45,744 nt of DNA from Pseudomonas asplenii. Its GTDB lineage: Bacteria > Pseudomonadota > Gammaproteobacteria > Pseudomonadales > Pseudomonadaceae. The stretch spans positions 267,413-313,156 of the forward strand of contig NZ_JSYZ01000011.1 of NCBI RefSeq assembly GCF_001293465.1, read 5' to 3'. Made by a program: the position numbers and the translations under genes. Below are positions 9,653-17,600 of the stretch, piece after piece (positions within the stretch are counted from its first letter, which is position 1; every line of letters starts with the position of its first letter). The notes under the pieces are model-generated. The model saw only the letters and a program-made list of their open reading frames with translations. It did not search any database and was not told the DNA's origin.

Positions 9653-10222
9653 TCAATCGACGAGAATGATCTTCGACACCAGCTCGACGCTGTTCCTGGC
9701 CTGGAGTTTCTTCATCAGCCTGGCGCGGTGGACTTCCACGGTACGATGGGAAATCTGCAGCTGCTTCGCCACTTCCTTGCAGGTCAGGCCCTTGACGATG
9801 TGCATCGACACCTCACGTTCGCGGGGCGTGAGGTCCACGGCGATGCGCTGCATCCGGCCCAGGCGCTCCAGGTGCCAGACGATCAGCTTGAACGGGTCGC
9901 TCGGGGTCAGGGTATAGCCCTGCGACCTGGCCCAGAACACCTCGCCGTCCTTGCGCTGCAGCAGGCGCTCATCGGAGTAGGAACCGCTCTTGCTGCGCCG
10001 CAGCCCGTTGCGACTGCGAGTGCCGAAGGCCCGGTAGTCATCCGGGGAAGGATGGATCAGCAGGGTCAGTTGTCCCAGCAGCTCTTCGCGCGAGTAACCG
10101 AACAGTTCCAGGAAGGCGGCGTTGCAGTCGAGTATCACACGGTCGCCGGTGATCAACTGGGGGGCGGGTGACGCCATGAATGCCAGGCGCTGCAGATCCT
10201 GTTGTTGCACGATAGCGCTCAT
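9653..10222 (-). CDS. PAS domain LuxR-family transcriptional regulator
   Basis: This is a 189-residue regulator. An N-terminal PAS sensor (about residues 10-115) contains NAAFLELFGYSREELLGQ, the standard PAS helix. It is followed by a LuxR/GerE helix-turn-helix (about 128-185) with LTPREREVSMHIVKGLTCKEVAKQL and ISHRTVEVHRARLMKKL. No receiver or autoinducer domain is present. I chose the ATG at 10222 because AGGA lies correctly upstream; with the ATG at 10228 the ribosome site would overlap the start codon. It is divergent from the small ORF and the acyl-CoA synthetase-like gene, with an inverted repeat between them, so it may control that gene. The sensed ligand is unknown. Confidence 0.9.
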   Translation of the reverse strand: MSAIVQQQDLQRLAFMASPAPQLITGDRVILDCNAAFLELFGYSREELLGQLTLLIHPSPDDYRAFGTRSRNGLRRSKSGSYSDERLLQRKDGEVFWARSQGYTLTPSDPFKLIVWHLERLGRMQRIAVDLTPREREVSMHIVKGLTCKEVAKQLQISHRTVEVHRARLMKKLQARNSVELVSKIILVD

Positions 10223-10273
10223 TGACATCCTGATTCGGTGGGGGCGTTGTTATTGATGAGCCCAAGGCTGGCT

Positions 10274-10292
10274 TACGTACCCCATGTACGTA
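10274..10292. promoter_or_regulatory. Perfect 7-bp inverted repeat in divergent promoter region
   Basis: TACGTAC-CCCAT-GTACGTA is a perfect dyad located between the PAS-LuxR gene and the acyl-CoA synthetase-like gene. Its size and location fit an operator for a dimeric LuxR-type regulator, probably the neighbouring PAS-LuxR protein. It is not matched elsewhere in the window as far as I can see. Confidence 0.5.
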
Positions 10293-10369
10293 GTTGTACC
10301 AACTGGCGAGCGATCCCGTTGGTATTCCATTGTAATCGATGCTTCAGCCAATCCAAGAAGGAAATCGCC

Positions 10370-10489
10370 ATGATCCATGACCGTGTCCCCATTGTCGCGG
10401 CCAGCTGTTTGCCTTTCGCGTGTCCCGGCGATTGTGCCGCCAACAGGGAAAAGGCCCGCACCTCGCTCCTTCAGGCACGCAGGAGCTGA
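10370..10489 (+). CDS. Possible 39-residue small protein or leader peptide
   Basis: A short ORF starts at ATG 10370 behind a good ribosome site (AGAAGGAAA) and ends at TGA 10489, three bases before the ATG of the acyl-CoA synthetase-like gene. The encoded peptide has three cysteines in a CLPFACPGDC segment and a basic C-terminus. I recognise no family. The strong ribosome site and tight spacing suggest translational coupling or a leader role. It could equally be chance. Confidence 0.35.
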   Translation: MIHDRVPIVAASCLPFACPGDCAANREKARTSLLQARRS

Positions 10490-10492
10490 GCA

Positions 10493-12031
10493 ATGAATAT
10501 CGCCAACTGGCTGGATGACGCCGGCCGGCGTTGTCCGCAGCGGCCCGCCTTGTTCGAGGGAACGCGGGAGGTGGCCGACTATGGCACTTTTGCCGCACTG
10601 GTCCGCCACCGTGCCGCCTATCTGACCGGCGAGCACGGCATCGTTCCCGGCGACCGCATCGCGTTGTTCATGCCCAACTGCTGTGAATACCTCGAACTGC
10701 TCCATGCCATCTGGTGGGTCGGTGCCGTGGCGGTGCCGATCAACTGCAAGCTGCACCCCAGCGAAGCCAGCTGCATCATCGGCGACGCCCAGGCCCGGCT
10801 GATCTTTACCGATAACGGCGGACTGTTCCCGCGCGAGGCCTTGCCCCGCGGATGTCGTGAGCTGGAACGGGAGGACATGGGCGCGCTCGCTCCGATGGAT
10901 GCGGTACTGCCGGACACGCCCTGCCCACGGCATGCCGACGACCTGGCGTGGCTGTTCTATACCTCGGGCACGACCGGGCGTCCCAAGGGGGTGATGCTCA
11001 GTCATGGCAATCTGGTTGCCATGTCGCTGTGCTATCAGTTGGATGTCGACCCGGTCAGCGCCGAGGATGCCGTGCTCTATGCCGGGCCGATGTCCCATGG
11101 TTCCGGTCTGTTGAGCTGCATCCACGTGCGCTGCGGCGCCCGTCACGTAGTCCCGGATTCCCGCGGTTTCAACGCCGATGAGTTGTTCGAGCTGGCCGCA
11201 CGACTGGAGCGTGTCTGTGTCTTCGTGGCACCGGCCACGCTGCGGCAGATGGTCGAGCAGGCCCGCCGCCAGGGCTATGGCGGCGAGGGCATCAAGACCA
11301 TTGTCTATGGTGCCGCGCCCATGTACCTGGCGGATCTGGAAGAAGCGCTCGACACGTTCGGTCCGCGGCTGGTGCAGATCTACGGTCAAGGCGAGAGCCC
11401 GTTGATCAGCAGCCTGTCCCGTGAGGTGGTCGCGGCTCGAAGCCACCCCGACTGGACCAGGCTGGCCGCGTCCGTGGGGCGGGCCCTGGCGTGCCTGGAA
11501 CTGCGTGTGCTGGACGCCGGACATGAGCCGCTGCCGTGCGGGCAGTTGGGGGAAATCGCCGTGCGTGGGCCCACGGTCATGCGCGGCTACTGGGGGACCG
11601 ACCTGGCAACGCGGCGTACCCTGGTGGATGGCTGGCTGCTGACCGGCGACGTGGGCTTTATCGACGATGCCGGCTACCTGACGCTCACTGACCGGGCCAG
11701 GGACGTGATCATCAGCGGTGAAGTCAACGTGTATCCAAGGGAGGTCGAGGAAGTGCTGGCGCAGCATCCGCAGGTCTTCGATGTCTGCGTGGTGGGGCAA
11801 CCCGATGCCGAGCTGGGCGAGTCGGTGGTGGCGTTCGTCGTGCCACGTAGTGCCGGGACGCTCGACGAATCCTCGCTCGACGCCTGGTTCATCCAGCGCA
11901 TGGCGGCATTCAAGAAACCGAACAGGTACATCCTCTGCAGCACCTTGCCCAGGAACAACGTCGGCAAGATCCTCAAGACCGAATTGCGCCAGTGGCTCAA
12001 GCGCCATGCCGGCGAGGCCTGCATTCCCTGA
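10493..12031 (+). CDS. Acyl-CoA synthetase / AMP-dependent ligase (fatty-acid activating)
   Basis: This is a 512-residue ANL-superfamily enzyme. The P-loop-like LFYTSGTTGRPKGVMLSH lies near residue 155. YGQGESP (where YGxTE is usual) is near 300, the LLTGDVGFIDDAGYLTLTDRARD hinge region is near 385, and the C-terminal lysine segment NNVGKILKTELR is near 490. It has no carrier or condensation domain, so it makes a free acyl-AMP/acyl-CoA. AGGAG precedes the start. It might activate the fatty acid used for lipoinitiation of the NRPS product, because the cluster lacks any other such gene. It lacks the cluster's regulatory box, however, so it may instead belong with the PAS-LuxR gene in a separate pathway. 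Confidence 0.85.
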   Translation: MNIANWLDDAGRRCPQRPALFEGTREVADYGTFAALVRHRAAYLTGEHGIVPGDRIALFMPNCCEYLELLHAIWWVGAVAVPINCKLHPSEASCIIGDAQARLIFTDNGGLFPREALPRGCRELEREDMGALAPMDAVLPDTPCPRHADDLAWLFYTSGTTGRPKGVMLSHGNLVAMSLCYQLDVDPVSAEDAVLYAGPMSHGSGLLSCIHVRCGARHVVPDSRGFNADELFELAARLERVCVFVAPATLRQMVEQARRQGYGGEGIKTIVYGAAPMYLADLEEALDTFGPRLVQIYGQGESPLISSLSREVVAARSHPDWTRLAASVGRALACLELRVLDAGHEPLPCGQLGEIAVRGPTVMRGYWGTDLATRRTLVDGWLLTGDVGFIDDAGYLTLTDRARDVIISGEVNVYPREVEEVLAQHPQVFDVCVVGQPDAELGESVVAFVVPRSAGTLDESSLDAWFIQRMAAFKKPNRYILCSTLPRNNVGKILKTELRQWLKRHAGEACIP

Positions 12032-12059
12032 GGGTGGTAGCGGCGGTGCGAGCGATGGC

Positions 12060-12101
12060 GATGCGGGCCCAGGCGCGATGATCGCCGCGAGCGCCCGCAT
12101 C
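12060..12101. terminator. Candidate bidirectional terminator hairpin
   Basis: GATGCGGGC (12060-12068) pairs with GCCCGCATC (12093-12101) in the gap between the convergent acyl-CoA synthetase-like gene (+) and the OprM-like gene (-). The loop is long (24 nt) and contains a second small hairpin. No T-run follows, so the call is tentative. Confidence 0.35.
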
Positions 12102-12118
12102 AGCCCATCGTCTGCTCC

Positions 12119-13534
12119 TCAGAGGTTCTTGCCGCCGCGCTCCATCCAGCCTCCGCCCAGGGCCTTGTACAGATTGACCTCGGCGCTCAGTTGCGCCAGC
12201 CGGTCGGTGATCAGGGTCTGTCGGGAACTGAACAGCGAGCGCTGGGCATCGAGAAAGGTCAGGCTGTTGTCGACGCCGACGCGATAGCGACGCTCGGCCA
12301 GGCGGTAATACGCCTGGTTGGCCTGTACCAGAGCGTCCTGCGCCTGCAGTTGGTCCTTGTAGGTCTGGCGGGCGGCCAGGCCATCGGAGACCTCCTGGAA
12401 GGCGGTCTGGATCGATTTCTCGTACTGCGAAACGCGGATGTCCTTCTGGATCTTCGCGTAGTCCAGGCTCGCCCGCAGGCTGCCGGCGTTGAAAATCGGC
12501 AGGTTGATCTGCGGCTGGAACAGCCAGCTTCCCGAGCCGCCCTTGAACAGCCCCGACAATTCATTGCTGGAGGTGCCCGCGTTGGCGGTGAGGGTGATGC
12601 TCGGGAAGAACGCCGCGCGGGCGGCCCCGATGCTGGCATTGGCCGACTGCAGCTGGTATTCGGCCTGGAGAATGTCCGGACGTCGCTGCAGCAGGTCCGA
12701 AGGCAGGCCCGCCGGCAGTTCGGTGATCCAGTCGGCGGCCAGCGGCTGGCTGGACGGGCTGTCCGCCACCGGTGCTCCCACCAGCAGGGTCAGGTTGTTG
12801 AGGTCCTGGGCGACCTGGCGCTGGAAGGTCGCCAGGCTGGCCCTGGCGCTCTCCACCGAAGTGCGCGACTGGCTAAGGGCCAGGGCCGAGGCCGTACCGA
12901 CCTGGTTGCTGTGTTCGGTCAGGCGCAGGCTCTGCTCGTAGGAGGCGAGGGTGTCCCGGGTCAGGGCCAGCAGTTCCTGGTCGGCGCGCCAGGTCAGGTA
13001 GGCATTGGCGACACTGGCGATCAGGCTCAGCTGGGTACTGCGGCGGGCCTGCTCGGTGGATAGGTAGGTCAGCAGGGCCTGGTCGCTCAGGCTGCGGACA
13101 CGCCCGAACAGGTCCAGCTCGTAGGCGCTGATGCCCAGCGTCACCGAGTTGCTGTGACTGATGGCCGCCTTGCCGGTCTGAGTGATGCTGGCCGGCACGC
13201 GCTGGTGCGTGCCGCTGCCAGTGGCGCTGATCGCCGGGAACAGGTCGGCGCGCTGGATCCGGTATTGCGCCTGGAAGGCCTCGACGTTGAGGGCCGCCAC
13301 GCGCAAGTCGCGATTGTTGCGCAAGGCGCTTTCGATCAGTTGTTGCAGTGTCGGGTCGCGAAACAGCTCTCGCCAGCCGACGTCCGCCGCCAGCGTCGCC
13401 GGGGCCGTGGCCTGATCGGGTGTGCCGGGGTATTGGGCGGCGACCGGCGCCGCCGGGCGCTGGTAGTCCGGAATCAGCGAGCAACCGCCCAGGGCCAGCG
13501 CGGCCAGCAACCAGGGACTGAGGGATCTGTTCAT
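12119..13534 (-). CDS. NodT/OprM-type outer-membrane efflux lipoprotein
   Basis: This is a 471-residue TolC-like outer-membrane factor. The N-terminus (residues 1-18) is a lipoprotein signal peptide ending in LALGGC, so Cys18 would be acylated. Two repeated OEP halves follow, rich in coiled-coil helices; PDYQRP at the mature start is typical of NodT-family proteins. The ATG at 13534 overlaps the LuxR stop (ATGA) and AGGAG lies just upstream, so the two are translationally coupled. No membrane-fusion or MacB partner is adjacent; it would have to pair with the SyrD-like or MFS exporter or with proteins elsewhere. The location within the box-controlled regulon suggests export of the lipopeptide, which is an inference. 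Confidence 0.9.
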   Translation of the reverse strand: MNRSLSPWLLAALALGGCSLIPDYQRPAAPVAAQYPGTPDQATAPATLAADVGWRELFRDPTLQQLIESALRNNRDLRVAALNVEAFQAQYRIQRADLFPAISATGSGTHQRVPASITQTGKAAISHSNSVTLGISAYELDLFGRVRSLSDQALLTYLSTEQARRSTQLSLIASVANAYLTWRADQELLALTRDTLASYEQSLRLTEHSNQVGTASALALSQSRTSVESARASLATFQRQVAQDLNNLTLLVGAPVADSPSSQPLAADWITELPAGLPSDLLQRRPDILQAEYQLQSANASIGAARAAFFPSITLTANAGTSSNELSGLFKGGSGSWLFQPQINLPIFNAGSLRASLDYAKIQKDIRVSQYEKSIQTAFQEVSDGLAARQTYKDQLQAQDALVQANQAYYRLAERRYRVGVDNSLTFLDAQRSLFSSRQTLITDRLAQLSAEVNLYKALGGGWMERGGKNL

Positions 13535-14358
13535 TCTGCTCCTATCATCCACTTGGCCAATCCATGTCGCCCGCTGACACCCAGTTTGGCGGCGGAGCGC
13601 TTGAGGTAGGTTTCAATGGAACTGTTCTTGACGCAGAGTTTCTCCGCGATTTCGGGTACGGTACCGCCGGCCAGCAATCCCAGGCAGACCTCCTTTTCCC
13701 GTGCCGACAACGTGATCTCGCAGGCACTTAAGCGCTCACCGAACTCCTGTTGCAGTTGTGTCTGTTCCAGGCTCGAGGCATGGGCTGTCTTGCCCTGCGG
13801 GTTTCTGGCGCTGGCCTGTCGACAGGCACGGGCGTGTCTTTGCGCCAGCGGCAGCAACGTCTCGGAGAGGCATTTGAGGAAGGACAGCTCCTGCAGGGAG
13901 TAATCGCGTTCCACCCGCGGGCGGTGCAGCGAGATCACGCAGCAACGGTTGGCCTTGCGTGAAATGAGACTGCATTGATGGGACGTGCCGAGGCAATTGT
14001 TGTCTTTCTCGTCTTTCATCCGGGCGTTCAGATGAATCAGCAGTGCGTCCTGCACCTCCAGCACCCGTTTGACCAGAGGGTGGTCGTTGCGGTGCATGGC
14101 GTTGGTCGGACAGACCGCCTGCATTTGCGGGCTCAATTCGAGGCCCGCATGCCCCAGCAGTTGGACATCGACAACCGACGACTGGCTGTCGTCGACGGTC
14201 CATTCGCTGAGTTCGATCCGGCTGACAGCCACCGAGGCGTTGACCAACTGATGCATGTTGCTCAGAAACGTCTCGTCCCCGATGCTGGAAATCAGTCTCC
14301 CCAGTTCTTGATAGATATGGGCGTTCTTTGCTTCTTTGACATTCGTTCGTGGGCTCAT
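13531..14358 (-). CDS. LuxR-family regulator, SalA/SyrF-like (no autoinducer domain)
   Basis: This is 275 residues. The C-terminal GerE helix-turn-helix (about residues 210-270) includes LSAREKEVCLGLLAGGTVPEIAEKL and SSIETYLKRSAAKLGVSGRHGLAKW. The N-terminal part, with HRNDHPLVKRVLEVQDALLIHLNAR, resembles the SalA/SyrF/SyrG regulators of syringomycin and syringopeptin clusters rather than a homoserine-lactone receptor. I chose ATG 14358 because AGGA sits 8-9 nt upstream; the upstream in-frame ATG at 14373 and a TTG lack ribosome sites. A syr-syp-like box lies about 186 bp upstream, implying autoregulation or control by a sister regulator. It probably activates the NRPS cluster through these boxes. 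This fits known SalA/SyrF biology but is inferred here. Confidence 0.9.
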   Translation of the reverse strand: MSPRTNVKEAKNAHIYQELGRLISSIGDETFLSNMHQLVNASVAVSRIELSEWTVDDSQSSVVDVQLLGHAGLELSPQMQAVCPTNAMHRNDHPLVKRVLEVQDALLIHLNARMKDEKDNNCLGTSHQCSLISRKANRCCVISLHRPRVERDYSLQELSFLKCLSETLLPLAQRHARACRQASARNPQGKTAHASSLEQTQLQQEFGERLSACEITLSAREKEVCLGLLAGGTVPEIAEKLCVKNSSIETYLKRSAAKLGVSGRHGLAKWMIGAE

Positions 14359-14500
14359 ATGCTGATCCTGCATATCAGTAATAGCTTGCAATTCTGTCGG
14401 CAGGGCAGAGGCGATCCGTCCATTACCCTTCGACGCTCAAACCATTTCTTGCCTGATACCTGGCAGCCCAGGCATGACGTGTGAATCCATCCACAAAAAC

Positions 14501-14516
14501 GATTCAGTACTGAATC
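14501..14516. promoter_or_regulatory. Perfect 16-bp palindrome upstream of LuxR gene
   Basis: GATTCAGTACTGAATC is a perfect palindrome about 140 bp upstream of the SalA/SyrF-like gene and 28 bp from the adjacent syr-syp-like box. Its size is that of a dimeric-regulator operator. It differs from the TGTCCC-type box, so a second regulator may act at this promoter. Confidence 0.5.
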
Positions 14517-14540
14517 ATTAGACCCAGCTACGTAGGATAA

Positions 14541-14563
14541 GTCTGTAGTAGAAAACAGGGACA
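14541..14563 (-). promoter_or_regulatory. syr-syp-like regulatory box, site 1 (LuxR-oprM operon)
   Basis: On the minus strand this reads TGTCCCTGTTTTCTACTACA followed by GAC. It is the most divergent of five related sites in the window but keeps TGTCCC, the central TT and ACAGAC. It points toward the LuxR gene, about 186 bp upstream of its start. The known syr-syp box is a TGTCCCG...CGGGACA dyad bound by the SalA/SyrF system; equivalence is inferred. Confidence 0.6.
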
Positions 14564-14579
14564 TCCTACACGGCTGAGC

Positions 14580-14602
14580 CGGCGCCAGTTTAGCTGGCGC
14601 CG
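14580..14602. terminator. Strong hairpin downstream of the terminal NRPS
   Basis: CGGCGCCAG (14580-14588) and CTGGCGCCG (14594-14602) form a perfect 9-bp stem with a TTTAG loop, 28 bp past the stop of the minus-strand NRPS. The T-run (CTTTT) lies on the plus strand side, so for the NRPS transcript it is a stem without a U-tract. It may act as a 3'-end stabiliser or a weak terminator. Confidence 0.55.
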
Positions 14603-14629
14603 ACTTTTCCAGAGTGAAGCGCTTCTCCA

Positions 14630-17600
14630 TCAGGATGATTGAACGGCACTCTCCCTCAACGCCCGGGAGATCGCCTGGCCCAGGGCCCCGACATGGGGTG
14701 GCTGGACCAGCGTGTTGTGCGTTCCGGGAAGTGCCGTGACGACTGGCGCGGCTTCCAGCAACGCCCCCCAACCCAACAGCGGATCGTTGCGTTCCTGCCC
14801 GCTGGCGGTGAACAGCGAGACCTTGAGCGAGCTGGCCGGGCTCACATAGGCGCCAATGGCCAGGCGTATCGCATAGGCCACCGCGAGATGGCTCCGCAGC
14901 AGGTCGGCATCGACGTCCTGGGGCAGCTCTTGCGGAAGCAGGCGATGAGTCATGCACAACGCCAGCATCGCCTCGATGGCATTCTCCTGCGCCAGTGCGG
15001 CCAGTTGCTGCCGCACCTGGGGTTCGACCTGCGTAGGCAGCCAGGCCATCAGGAACTGCGCTTCGCTCAAGGACTGCGCCGGGGCCGGCTCGGGACGTGC
15101 CGAAGCGTCGATGATGCCGACGAACTCCAGGGACTCACCTGCGGCCTGCAACTGCCTGGCCATTTCATAGGCGATCAGGCCACCGGCCGACCAGCCGGCG
15201 ATCCGGTAAGGGCCTTGCGGCTGGACCTGGCGAATGGCTGCCAGGTAGCGCGCGGCCATGGCCGGCACCTCGAACAGCGGCGTTTCCCCGGCGACCAGGC
15301 CACTGGCTGCCAGACCGTAGACCGGCACCTGCGGATCCAGTGTCGGAGCCAGATCGCGGGCATACTGCACTTCACCGCCCAGGGGGTGGACCAGGAACAA
15401 CGGTCGTTGCGAGCCCGTGCGGCGCACAGCCACCAGGTTGCCGTGCTGACCGGGACGCGCCTGGCCGTCCAGGGTCCGGGCGAAGCCGGCGATGGTCGGC
15501 TCGACGAACAGGTCACGCACCGCGATCGGCTTGCCGAGCACCTTGCGCAGGCGCGAGGCCATCTGCACGGCCATCAGCGAAATACCGCCGAGGCTGAAGA
15601 AATCGTCATGCCGGCTGACCTGCTCCAGCTTGAACAGCTCCTTCCAGAGTTGGGCGATGGCGATTTCGGTATCGCCCTGCGGCGCCTCGTAAGGCCGCGG
15701 CTCGGGCCTCGGCTCCTCGACCGGTGCCGCGATCGCCACGGCATCGGCCGAACGCGGCAATGCCGGCGTGTTCTCCAGCAACTGGCCGATGGACTGCTGT
15801 GCATCGCCCAGCAGATTTTCCAGGACCTTGGCAAACAGCTCGGCAATGGCCTGCACGGTGCTGACGTCGAACAGGTCGCTGGCGTATTGCAGGCTGCCGC
15901 GGATACGTTCGCCGGTGTCCACCAGCGACAACGACAGGTCGAACTGCGTGGTGCGGTGGGCGCTGTCCAGGGACGTCACCTGCAGCCCGGGCAGTTGCAG
16001 CGGAGCCGGTGGGGTGTTGTCCAGGCTCAGCATCACCTGGAACAACGGACTGTGGCTCATGCTGCGGGTCGGTTGCAGGGCGCTGACCACCTGCTCGAAG
16101 GGCAGGTCCTGATGGCTGTAGGCTGCCAGGGTCAGGTCCTTGATCCTGCCGAGCAGGTCGCTCACCCGCAGCTCGCGGTCGGTACCGATACGCAGCGCCA
16201 GGGTGTTGGCGAAGAAACCGATCAACGACTCCAGTTCCGGCCGCTGGCGGTTGGCCACGGGGGTGCCGACCACCACATCGTGCTGGCCGCTGAGGTGGTG
16301 CATCAATACCGACCAGCCGGCCAGCAGCACCATGAACAGCGTGCTGCCCTGGGCCTGGCTGAAGGCGCGCAGGTCGGCGCTCAGGCTTGGCGAGAAGGCG
16401 CACTCGACGATGCCGCCGGCATAACTCTGGATCGCCGGACGTGGCCGATCCAGCGGCAGGCTCAGCAGAGTGGGCGCACCCTCCAGGTGTTTGCGCCAGA
16501 AGTCGACCTGGGCCTGCAGCGCCGGGCCGTCCAGGGCCTGACGCTGCCACGCGGCATAATCCACGTACTGCAGCGCCAGGGCCGGCAGCGGATCCTTCTG
16601 CCCCTGGCTGAAGGCGTTGTACAGCACGCTCACTTCATGGGCCAGGACACTGTTGGACCAGCCGTCGGAAACGATGTGGTGCAGGGTGATCAGCAACACA
16701 TGCTCGTCCTCCGCCACTTGCAGCAGTTGGCCGCGCACCAGCGGCCCCTGGCTCAGGTCGAACAGTTGTGTGGCATTGTCCTGGCCGAGACGGGCCAGCG
16801 TGGCCTCGCGGGACTCGGCCGACAGCGCACGCAGGTCCTGTTCCGTCAGCGGGAAGCGGGTATCGGCCGGAGCGATTTTCTGCAGCGGCTCGCCATCCAC
16901 CAGTTCGAAACGGGTGCGCAGGGTTTCGTGGCGCATGACCAGGCGATCCAGGGTCGCCTGCAAGGCCACCTTGTCCAGCCGGCCACTCAGGCGCAGGGCC
17001 ATCGGCAGGTGGTAGGCGGCACCGGCGGCGTGATCGAGGTGATCGAGGAACCACAGGCGTTGCTGGGCGAACGACAGCGGTAGCCGACCCGAGCGGTTGG
17101 CCCGGGGAATCGATTGTGCCTCGCTCGGTGCGCTGGCGTTGACCAGCGCGGCCAGGCCCCGCACGGTGGGGTCGTCGAACAGCTCGCGCAGGCTGATCCG
17201 GGCGCCGAGCTTGCGGCGCAGCCGCGAGAGCAACTGCACGGCCAGCAGCGAGTGTCCGCCCAGTTCGAGGAAACCGTCATGGCGGCCGACCTGGTCCAGG
17301 TGCAGCAGGCCTTTCCAGATCTCGGCGATGGCCTCCTCGGTCTCGCCTTGCGGCGCCTCGTAGGCCTTGCTGGCCAGGGCGTCCTGGCCAGGAGCGGGCA
17401 GGGCGCGACGGTCGAGCTTGCCGTTGGCGGTCAATGGCAGCTTGTCCAGATGCACAAAGGCACTGGGCACCATGTATTCGGGCAGACCGCCCAGCAAGGC
17501 ACTGCGCAACTGCTCGGCCGGCACCGGCTCGCCGCAGACATAGGCGACCAGCCGCTGGTTATCCGAGTCACCCTGGCTGTCATCGCGGGCGATGACCACC

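Noticed and set aside
9653..10222. PAS-LuxR protein as a quorum-sensing LuxR solo
   Set aside because: No homoserine-lactone-binding domain is visible; the N-terminus is a PAS domain.
12215..12236. GTCTGTC match resembling the regulatory box
   Set aside because: Spacing to the TGT half is 16 rather than 20 bp and it lies inside the OprM-like coding region.
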